This document shows, in pieces, positions 6,399 through 12,457 of a stretch of DNA of 12,457 bases. The notes beneath the pieces are model-generated. The model had not been told where the DNA came from. It was given only the letters and a program-made list of their open reading frames with translations, and did no database searches. Both the position numbers and the translations under genes were made by a program. Numbering within the stretch: the stretch's first letter is position 1; every line of letters starts with the position of its first letter. This stretch comes from Nitrospinota bacterium (GTDB lineage Bacteria; UBA8248), in contig JAPYQX010000054.1 of assembly GCA_029937135.1 (NCBI GenBank), forward strand, positions 1-12,457, read 5' to 3'.

Positions 6399-6617
6399 CT
6401 AGTTTTCCTCCGAAGAAGCGCCGGCCTCCTGGGCCTGCCTCTCGTTTTTCGAATGAACGACTCTCGCCAGGTCGCGGCGAATGTTGCGGATTTGAGCCGT
6501 ATTGTCCAGCTGACCCGACGCCTTGCGAAACTTGAGGTTAAAAAGCTCGGTCCGCAACTCCTGGCCTTTTTGCTCCAACTCCGCGACGGCCAATTCCCGG
6601 ATTTCGGTCATCTTCAT
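6399..6617 (-). CDS. rpmC: 50S ribosomal protein L29
   Basis: L29 lies beside L23 at the tunnel exit. A frame open from 6659 exists, but it would overlap the end of rplP and adds 14 unrelated residues. I start at the ATG at 6617, giving MKMTEIRELAV. The TAAGGA that overlaps the rplP stop lies about 8 bases upstream of that ATG. The 72-residue product shows the two-helix hairpin: helix 1 ELAVAELEQKGQELRTELFN, then LKFRKASGQLDNTAQIRNIR and DLARV. A short polar tail ending QAQEAGASSEEN makes it slightly longer than E. coli L29 (63). An ATG at 6611 is an alternative start. Confidence 0.96.
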   Translation of the reverse strand: MKMTEIRELAVAELEQKGQELRTELFNLKFRKASGQLDNTAQIRNIRRDLARVVHSKNERQAQEAGASSEEN

Positions 6618-6628
6618 GGGTAATATCC

Positions 6629-7036
6629 TTACGAAACCGTCACAAACCGCGTTTTGCAAGGAAGCTTGCTCCCGGCCAGGCGGAGGGCTTCCTTTGCCAC
6701 ATCAACGGGAACGCCGTCGAGTTCATAGAGTATCCGGCCCGCCCGGCAAGGAGCGACCCAGAACTCGGGTGATCCCTTCCCCTTACCCATCCTGACCTCG
6801 GCCGGCTTCTTGCACATCGGTTTGTCCGGGAAAATACGAATCCATATTCGCCCGGCCCTTTTCACATGGCGCGTCATGGCGATTCTGGCCGCCTCGATCT
6901 GGCGCGCCGTGAGCCGCACGGTCTCAAGCGTCTGGAGGCCAAAACTCCCAAAAGCAAGGGTGTTTCCAGCACGGGCCTTTCCGCGCGTGCGGCCCTTCAT
7001 CTGCTTTCGGAATTTTGTCCGCTTGGGCTGAAGCAT
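6629..7036 (-). CDS. rplP: 50S ribosomal protein L16
   Basis: L16 sits near the A-site tRNA and organises 23S rRNA late in 50S assembly. The 135-residue product opens MLQPKRTKFRKQMKGR and carries the family block RQIEAARIAMTRHVKRAGRI at 45-64, followed by WIRIFPDKP and then KPAEVRMGKGKGSPEFWV near 77-94. Length is normal (136 in E. coli). The rpsC stop runs into a purine-rich stretch, TAGGGAG, and GTGGA lies close to the ATG. Its own TAA stop starts the TAAGGA ribosome binding site of rpmC. Confidence 0.98.
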   Translation of the reverse strand: MLQPKRTKFRKQMKGRTRGKARAGNTLAFGSFGLQTLETVRLTARQIEAARIAMTRHVKRAGRIWIRIFPDKPMCKKPAEVRMGKGKGSPEFWVAPCRAGRILYELDGVPVDVAKEALRLAGSKLPCKTRFVTVS

Positions 7037-7051
7037 AATTCCACCCGCTCC

Positions 7052-7732
7052 CTATGAGTCCCTGCCCGAAGGCACATCCATGTCGATGCGCCTCTTCGGG
7101 GTGCGGAATGTCTCTCCGCGGAAGATCCACACCTTTATGCCAATTACCCCGTAGGCCGACATCGCCTCGCAAAACCCGTAATCAATGTCCGCGCGAAGCG
7201 TACCCAGTGGAACACGCCCCTCGCGGTACCACTCGGTCCGCGCGATTTCCGCGCCACCGAGGCGGCCTGAACACTGAATCTTTACGCCCCTTGCCCCGAA
7301 GCGCATAGCCGAGACGATGGATTTTTTCATCGCACGGCGAAAGGCGATCCGGCGCTCAAGCTGCATGGCGATATTCTCCGCCACGAGTTGAGCGTCTATC
7401 TCGGCCTTACGGACTTCCTTGATATTCACGTAGACCTGGCTGCCCGTGAGCTCCTGAAGCTCGTCCTTGAGCTTATCCACCTCGGAACCGCGCTTCCCGA
7501 TAATGATTCCCGGGCGCGACGTCCATATGTTAATCCGCGCCCGGTTGCTCGCCCGTTCGATTTCCACGCTGCTGACACCGGCATGTGTCAGGCGTTCCTT
7601 GACGAACTTCCGAATTTTCAAATCGGCGTGAAGCAGATCCGCGAAGTCCCGGTTGGCGTTGGCGAACCAGGTGGACTGCCATCCCCTGGTGATCCCGACT
7701 CGAAAACCGACTGGATGAACTTTCTGACCCAT
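7052..7732 (-). CDS. rpsC: 30S ribosomal protein S3
   Basis: S3 forms part of the mRNA entry channel on the 30S head and contributes to helicase activity there. The 226-residue product starts MGQKVHPVGFRVGITRGW, as in nearly all bacteria. It has a type 2 KH domain with GIIIGKRG at residues 75-82, and the C-terminal domain signature CSGRLGGAEIARTEWYREGR near 154-173 plus the strand RADIDYG. Length is close to E. coli's 233, with a slightly shorter tail. The ribosome binding site GGGGAG follows directly on the rplV stop codon, 5 bases before the ATG. Confidence 0.98.
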   Translation of the reverse strand: MGQKVHPVGFRVGITRGWQSTWFANANRDFADLLHADLKIRKFVKERLTHAGVSSVEIERASNRARINIWTSRPGIIIGKRGSEVDKLKDELQELTGSQVYVNIKEVRKAEIDAQLVAENIAMQLERRIAFRRAMKKSIVSAMRFGARGVKIQCSGRLGGAEIARTEWYREGRVPLGTLRADIDYGFCEAMSAYGVIGIKVWIFRGETFRTPKRRIDMDVPSGRDS

Positions 7733-7742
7733 ATGCGCTCCC

Positions 7743-8078
7743 CTACTTCGATTCGTCGAGAATGACCTGAATGTGGCAGGTCCTTTTTAAGATCTTGCCC
7801 ACGCGGCCCCGTGCCCGGGGACGAAAACGCTTGAGCGTCGGCCCCTGGTCCACCGTAACGCTTTGTACAATCAAGGCATCGGGATCATCGTTCTCACCCC
7901 TATCGGCCGCATTGGCGAGGGCGGAGCGGATCAGTTTTTCCATATCCCGTGAGGCGGCCCGCGTCGATAGCTGAAGCAGCGTCAGCGCCTCGGACACCCT
8001 CTTGCCGCGGACCATGTCAGCCAGCTGACGGGTCTTCCTCGGCTTCGCCCGGTAATGTTTTAATACCGCTTTAGACAT
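7743..8078 (-). CDS. rplV: 50S ribosomal protein L22
   Basis: L22 binds all 23S rRNA domains and its beta-hairpin lines the exit tunnel at the constriction it forms with L4. The 111-residue product begins AVLKHYRAKPRKTRQLADMV and contains RSALANAADR near 51-60. The tunnel hairpin is visible around residues 79-98 (GPTLKRFRPRARGRVGKILK), followed by the C-terminal strand THIxV-type sequence TCHIQVILDE. Length matches the family (110 in E. coli). GAGG lies 7 bases before the ATG. The stop is TAGGGGAG, which doubles as the Shine-Dalgarno region of rpsC. Confidence 0.97.
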   Translation of the reverse strand: MSKAVLKHYRAKPRKTRQLADMVRGKRVSEALTLLQLSTRAASRDMEKLIRSALANAADRGENDDPDALIVQSVTVDQGPTLKRFRPRARGRVGKILKRTCHIQVILDESK

Positions 8079-8100
8079 CTCTTCGCCTCAGTCAACCGGA

Positions 8101-8385
8101 TTACTTCAGCGTAATCTGACGCTTGGTAATTCCGGAGTGACCACGATAGGTCCGGGTCGGGGAGAAATCCCCCAGTTTGAATCCGACCATGTTCTCGGTC
8201 ACGTAAACGGGGATGAACTTCTTCCCATTGTGCACGGCGAACGTAAACCCGATAAAATCGGGAATTATCGTCGAACGCCGGGACCAGGTTCGAATCATCC
8301 GCTTATCGTTGCTGCCAGCCTGGGCCTCGACCTTCTTCCGAAGGTGATCGTCGATAAACGGGCCTTTATGCAGTGAACGAGACAT
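8101..8385 (-). CDS. rpsS: 30S ribosomal protein S19
   Basis: S19 is a 30S head protein that joins S13 near the A-site tRNA. The 94-residue product starts MSRSLHKGPFIDDHL and carries RTWSRRSTIIPDFIGFTF near residues 32-49, VHNGKKFIPVYVTENMVG near 51-68, and the family signature KLGDFSPTRTYRGHSG near 70-85. Length and pattern are ordinary. A strong ribosome binding site, GGAGG, stands 6 bases before the ATG. It follows rplB by 27 bases and precedes rplV by 22, in canonical S10-operon order. Confidence 0.98.
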   Translation of the reverse strand: MSRSLHKGPFIDDHLRKKVEAQAGSNDKRMIRTWSRRSTIIPDFIGFTFAVHNGKKFIPVYVTENMVGFKLGDFSPTRTYRGHSGITKRQITLK

Positions 8386-8412
8386 CCTTCTCCTCCATCT
8401 CTTTCGAAACGG

Positions 8413-9243
8413 TTATTTCTTGCCTCTTCGCCGAACAATAAATTTCGATGAAGGCTTGTTCCGCCTCCGGGTCTTGTAGCCTTTCGTCGGCTTGCCCCAA
8501 GGGGTGGCCGGGTGGCGTCCACCCGAGCTTTTCCCCTCGCCGCCGCCCAGGGGGTGGTCAACGGGGTTCATTGCGACGCCACGGACATGAGGCCTTCGGC
8601 CGAGCCACCTTTTACGGCCCGCCTTGCCCATGCTGACGTTCGAATGATCCGAGTTGCCCACCTCGCCGATGGTGGCGTAGCACCGCGCGAGTATCATCCT
8701 CATCTCACCGGAGGTGAGGCGGAATGTCGCGTAATCACCCTCCTTGGCCATCAACTGCGCGCTGGTTCCGGCGCTCCGGGCAATTTGCGCTCCCTTGCCC
8801 GGTTTCATCTCGATGTTGTGGCACACCGTCCCGTCGGGAATCTTGTTAATGGGCAGGGCGTTCCCTATTTTGATGTCCGCATCGGGTCCCGAGACGACCT
8901 CCTGGCCGACCTGAAGCCCGTCCGGAGCGACGATGTAGCGCTTTTCTCCGTCGCGGTAAACGAGCAGGGCCACGCGGGCCGAGCGGTTCGGGTCATATTC
9001 GATAGTCCGAACCACGGCGGGAATCCCGTGTTTACCGCGTATGAAATCGATGGACCGGTAGCGCCGCTTGTGTCCGCCGCCGCGCCAGAAGGTCGTGGTC
9101 CTTCCCAGATTGTTCCGGCCGCCCGACTTGCTTATACCTCGGGTGAGGGATTTCTCGGGCCTGTCCCGGGTAATCTCGTCCCGGGTGAGAATGGCCATGA
9201 AACGCCGGCCCGGCGATGTCGGTTTAAATTTTTTGAGTGGCAT
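8413..9243 (-). CDS. rplB: 50S ribosomal protein L2
   Basis: L2 is needed for subunit association and contributes to the peptidyl transferase region. The 276-residue product is near the usual length (273 in E. coli). Visible signatures are IEYDPNRSARVALLVYRDGE at 81-100, GNALPINKIPDGTVCHNIE at 127-145, and the C-terminal motif AMNPVDHPLGGGEG, whose functionally important histidine is residue 230. The tail SSKFIVRRRGKK is typical. One oddity: the motif usually read TTRHRGGGHK appears as TTFWRGGGHK at residues 49-58, so F52 and W53 replace the normal Arg-His. The surrounding frame is intact, so this is not a frameshift. GGAG lies 6 bases before the ATG. Confidence 0.98.
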   Translation of the reverse strand: MPLKKFKPTSPGRRFMAILTRDEITRDRPEKSLTRGISKSGGRNNLGRTTTFWRGGGHKRRYRSIDFIRGKHGIPAVVRTIEYDPNRSARVALLVYRDGEKRYIVAPDGLQVGQEVVSGPDADIKIGNALPINKIPDGTVCHNIEMKPGKGAQIARSAGTSAQLMAKEGDYATFRLTSGEMRMILARCYATIGEVGNSDHSNVSMGKAGRKRWLGRRPHVRGVAMNPVDHPLGGGEGKSSGGRHPATPWGKPTKGYKTRRRNKPSSKFIVRRRGKK

Positions 9244-9260
9244 CTTCTTCTCCAGGCTTT

Positions 9261-9554
9261 TTATGCCGACTCGAAGAATTCAATATGATCGCCCTCTTTG
9301 AGGGTGATCACGGCTTTTTTCCAGGGCGCACGCGTACCGAAGTGGCGGCCCAGCCGAACGCGCTTGCTCGGCATCATCATGGTGTTCACCTTGAGGACGG
9401 TGACGCTGAATAGCTGCTCGACCGCCTCCTTGATTTGCACCTTGTTCGCACGGTTATCGACATCGAAGACGACCTTGTTGCCCTCCTCGCTGCCCATGAC
9501 GCTTTTCTCCGTCACGCAGGGCCGCCGAACAACCGATGTAGGCTCCATTTTCAC
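9261..9554 (-). CDS. rplW: 50S ribosomal protein L23
   Basis: L23 sits at the tunnel exit, where it docks trigger factor and the signal recognition particle. The 97-residue product has the family fold signature: RRPCVTEKSV near residues 10-19, NKVVFDVDNRANKVQIKEAV near 26-45, and a basic loop KRVRLGRHFGTRAPWKKA near 64-81. I chose the GTG at 9554, whose GTGA overlaps the rplD stop, because GGAG lies 9 bases upstream. An ATG two codons later (9548) gives MEPTSVVRRP and cannot be excluded. Translation is probably coupled to rplD. Length is normal. Confidence 0.97.
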   Translation of the reverse strand: MKMEPTSVVRRPCVTEKSVMGSEEGNKVVFDVDNRANKVQIKEAVEQLFSVTVLKVNTMMMPSKRVRLGRHFGTRAPWKKAVITLKEGDHIEFFESA

Positions 9555-10177
9555 GGCGTCAGTCTCCGCACAATCGCCTCAAGGGCGCCCTTGGTGCACA
9601 AAAGATGCTCGTGCCACATGATGTCGTAAACGTTCAGACCCTCGACCCGGAGGGGCTTGGCCGTCCGGATATTCTTCACAGCCGTCAGGAAGTTCGGCTG
9701 ATCGACATTGCTCACAAGCAGCGTCTTGCCGGCCACATCGAGTTTATCCAGCACCCCGAGGACGGTTTTTGTCTTCGGCTCGGAAAGCTCGAAATCGACG
9801 ATCACCTTCAGCTTTCCTTCCCTTAATTTCAGGTTAAGCGCGCTCTTGAGGGCGCTCCTTCGCATTTTCTTGGGCATCTTCTGCTCATAGCTGCGAGGCT
9901 TGGGGCCGAATGTCGTGCCGCCGCCCCGCCAGATGTTGGACTTTACGTCGCCCGCGCGGGCGCGGCCTGTCCCTTTCTGGCGCCAGGGCTTGGCCCCCGA
10001 GCCGGTGACTTCCTTGCGGGTTTTTGTCGAATGCGTACCCGCGCGGCGTTTGGCGAGTTGAAACTTCACCATCTGGTGGATCAGGTGGAGCTTCACCTCA
10101 CCGTCGAAAACCGCCTCGGGAAGATCGACCTGCTCGACGACTTTCCCTCCGAGATCCATCACGTCAACCTGGGGCAT
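9551..10177 (-). CDS. rplD: 50S ribosomal protein L4
   Basis: L4 (uL4) is a primary 23S rRNA binder whose extended loop lines the peptide exit tunnel; in E. coli it also represses its own operon. The product is 208 residues. The tunnel loop is clear at about residues 50-97, with KTRKEVTGSGAKPWRQKGTG followed by RARAGDVKSNIWRGGGTTFG. The globular C-terminal half ends with the usual LNVYDIMWHEHLLCTKGALE pattern. Its ribosome binding site is formed with the rplC stop (TGAGGA, 5 bases before the ATG). Its own TGA stop overlaps the rplW GTG start as GTGA. Whether L4 regulates this cluster cannot be told; the hairpin chain before rpsJ is the only nearby candidate leader. Confidence 0.98.
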   Translation of the reverse strand: MPQVDVMDLGGKVVEQVDLPEAVFDGEVKLHLIHQMVKFQLAKRRAGTHSTKTRKEVTGSGAKPWRQKGTGRARAGDVKSNIWRGGGTTFGPKPRSYEQKMPKKMRRSALKSALNLKLREGKLKVIVDFELSEPKTKTVLGVLDKLDVAGKTLLVSNVDQPNFLTAVKNIRTAKPLRVEGLNVYDIMWHEHLLCTKGALEAIVRRLTP

Positions 10178-10185
10178 GATATTCC

Positions 10186-10899
10186 TCAGCCTCCCCGCGC
10201 CGCGCGCTTGGATGCTTTCAGCGGATTCAGGCTGCGAACCTGCTCCTGGAGCCCTTCAAGACCGCCCCGCTGGCCTTTGACGCTCTTCCGGAGAAGAATG
10301 ACGCCGCCATTCGCACCGGGAACCGAGCCCCGGAGAAATATCAGATTGTCCTCGGGAATCAGATCAACGAGGAGGACGCTCTGGGTAGTCACCCGCTCGC
10401 TCCCCATGTGGCCGGGCATTTTCTTTCCCTTGACGATCCGGCTGGGAGAGGCGGCGTTTCCCAGCGAGCCGAGTCCCCGGTCGAACATTCCGCCGTGGCT
10501 CTTTGGGCCGCCGCTGAAACCGTGGCGCTTGATCCCTCCGGCAAACCCGCGGCCCTTACTGATGCCGGTAACGTCGATGCGGTCGCCCCGGTCGAAAACG
10601 GTGGCATCGAGGATGGAGCCTACCTCCAGTTCCTCGTCGCCCTCGCCGAACGGAACTTCCCTGACCACCCGGAAGGGCTGAACGCCCGCCTTTTTGAAGT
10701 GGCCCATCATCGCCTTTGAAACGCCCTTTTCTTTTTTCGGGGTGAAGCCAAGCTGAAGAGCATCGTAGCCGTCCTTCTCCACCGTCTTTTTCTGAATCAC
10801 GGTGCATGGACCCGCTTCCACCACCGTAACGGGTATGGATCCTCCGTCCGGTGCGAATACATTGGTCATGCCGATCTTACGGCCTAAAATAAAATCCAT
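10186..10899 (-). CDS. rplC: 50S ribosomal protein L3
   Basis: L3 binds 23S rRNA early in 50S assembly and its central loop reaches toward the peptidyl transferase centre. The 237-residue product starts MDFILGRKIGMT, which fits the family, and AAGGA stands 9 bases before the ATG. The DVTGISKGRGFAGGIKRHGF motif near residues 109-128 and KGKKMPGHMG near 157-166 are typical. Two features stand out. The normally well-kept loop motif of the HRxPGSIG type reads DRGLGSLG at 140-147. The protein also continues about 28 residues past the usual C-terminus near residue 208, with a basic, Leu/Gly-rich tail ending KRAARGG. E. coli L3 is 209 residues long. The stop codon merges with the rplD ribosome binding site. 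Confidence 0.98.
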   Translation of the reverse strand: MDFILGRKIGMTNVFAPDGGSIPVTVVEAGPCTVIQKKTVEKDGYDALQLGFTPKKEKGVSKAMMGHFKKAGVQPFRVVREVPFGEGDEELEVGSILDATVFDRGDRIDVTGISKGRGFAGGIKRHGFSGGPKSHGGMFDRGLGSLGNAASPSRIVKGKKMPGHMGSERVTTQSVLLVDLIPEDNLIFLRGSVPGANGGVILLRKSVKGQRGGLEGLQEQVRSLNPLKASKRAARGG

Positions 10900-10915
10900 C
10901 GTCTAAATTCCTTGC

Positions 10916-11221
10916 CTACAGTTTAATTTCCACGTCCACACCCGCGGCCAATTCCAGCTTCATCAAGGCATCGACCGTTTGCTGGGTCGGGTCCATGATA
11001 TCGACCAGGCGCTTGTGGGTACGTGTTTCGAATTGCTCCCTGGACTTTTTATGTACGTGCGGTCCGCGAAGCACAGTGTATTTACTGATAACGGTGGGCA
11101 AGGGTATGGGTCCGACCAGGACCGCACCCGTGCGGCGAACCGTCTCGACAATTTCGGTCACCGACTGGTCAAGGAGTCGGTGATCGTAAGCTTTCAGGCG
11201 TATCCGAATTTTCTGGCTCAT
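10916..11221 (-). CDS. rpsJ: 30S ribosomal protein S10
   Basis: S10 is a 30S head protein that also acts with NusB in antitermination complexes. The 101-residue product matches family length and pattern: an N-terminal strand with KIRIRLKAYDHRLLDQS, GPIPLPT near residues 38-44, and the conserved GPHVHKKSREQFETRTHKR stretch near residues 53-71, which belongs to the long loop reaching into the head. The ATG start gives the expected N-terminus. Its Shine-Dalgarno candidate TGAGG lies only 4 bases before the ATG, which is closer than usual. It is the first gene of the S10 block, after tuf and 16 bases before rplC. Identification is secure. Confidence 0.98.
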   Translation of the reverse strand: MSQKIRIRLKAYDHRLLDQSVTEIVETVRRTGAVLVGPIPLPTVISKYTVLRGPHVHKKSREQFETRTHKRLVDIMDPTQQTVDALMKLELAAGVDVEIKL

Positions 11222-11242
11222 CGTGCCTCAGGTTGCCTCTCT

Positions 11243-11274
11243 CCCCCTATCGGGGGTCTCCCCTTTCCCGGGGG
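11243..11274 (-). other. Chain of competing C-tract/G-tract hairpins in the tuf-rpsJ spacer
   Basis: The 54-base spacer between tuf and rpsJ, read on the minus strand, holds four alternating homopolymer segments: CCCCC (11274-11270), GGGG (11263-11260), CCCCC (11256-11252) and GGGGG (11247-11243). Neighbouring segments can pair as 4-5 base-pair stems with loops of 6, 3 and 4 bases, and the middle pairing excludes the two outer ones. No run of T follows, so it is not a standard intrinsic terminator. It sits just before the rpsJ ribosome binding site. A regulatory or mRNA-stability role is inference; the stems are short, though GC-only. Confidence 0.4.
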
Positions 11275-11275
11275 C

Positions 11276-12454
<1,179 letters not shown>

Positions 12455-12457
12455 GGC

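Noticed and set aside
9070..9099. A local frameshift or sequencing error explaining the odd Phe-Trp in L2.
   Set aside because: Conserved sequence continues in the same frame directly on both sides, so no compensated indel is needed. It is treated as a genuine substitution pending read-level checks.
8512..9288. A 258-codon plus-strand frame opposite rplB, and a similar one at 10031-10681 opposite rplC/rplD.
   Set aside because: Both are mirror frames of conserved genes with no family resemblance and no upstream ribosome binding site.
11243..11274. An intrinsic terminator between tuf and rpsJ.
   Set aside because: GC-only stems are present, but no T-rich run follows on the minus strand and the stems are only 4-5 base pairs. 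I kept it as an unexplained structure instead.

Overview
This window is a bacterial ribosomal-protein supercluster, equivalent to the E. coli S10 and spc operons, and every gene is encoded on the minus strand. Transcription runs from the right edge to the left edge. I assign 24 protein genes and find no RNA gene, mobile element, CRISPR array, pseudogene or strand switch. The longest gap between genes is 62 bases, so no stretch lacks genes.

Layout in transcription order (high to low coordinates): tuf (EF-Tu) begins 3 bases inside the right edge. The S10-type block follows: rpsJ, rplC, rplD, rplW, rplB, rpsS, rplV, rpsC, rplP, rpmC, rpsQ. After a 62-base AT-rich spacer comes the spc-type block: rplN, rplX, rplE, rpsN, rpsH, rplF, rplR, rpsE, rpmD, rplO, secY. 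Last is adk (adenylate kinase), cut by the left edge after 206 codons. Between them these genes supply a translation factor, most early-assembling 30S and 50S proteins, the membrane channel for nascent secreted and membrane proteins, and the enzyme that balances adenine nucleotides.

Most junctions are 0 to 30 bases. Three are direct overlaps (GTGA at rplD/rplW and rplO/secY; TAATG at rplR/rpsE). At seven others the stop codon merges into the next gene's Shine-Dalgarno sequence, which suggests strong translational coupling. Eight genes appear to use GTG or TTG starts. For rplR, rplO, rpmC, rplF and rplX I moved the start inward from the longest possible frame, using Shine-Dalgarno placement and family N-termini. 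No convincing intrinsic terminator or strong promoter is visible; the main promoter should lie to the right, upstream of tuf.

Organism: a moderately GC-rich bacterium. The short four-cysteine S14, the four-cysteine LID in adenylate kinase and the direct secY-adk order argue against Gamma- and Betaproteobacteria. They fit a Gram-positive or a deltaproteobacterial-type or related deep lineage, but I cannot place it more precisely. This is mostly a conserved, ordinary region and I do not see a new biological system. The points worth a second look are a tandem repeat at the S10/spc boundary, a chain of competing C-tract/G-tract hairpins before rpsJ, unusual residues in conserved motifs of L2 and L3, and the recurrent stop/Shine-Dalgarno fusion.
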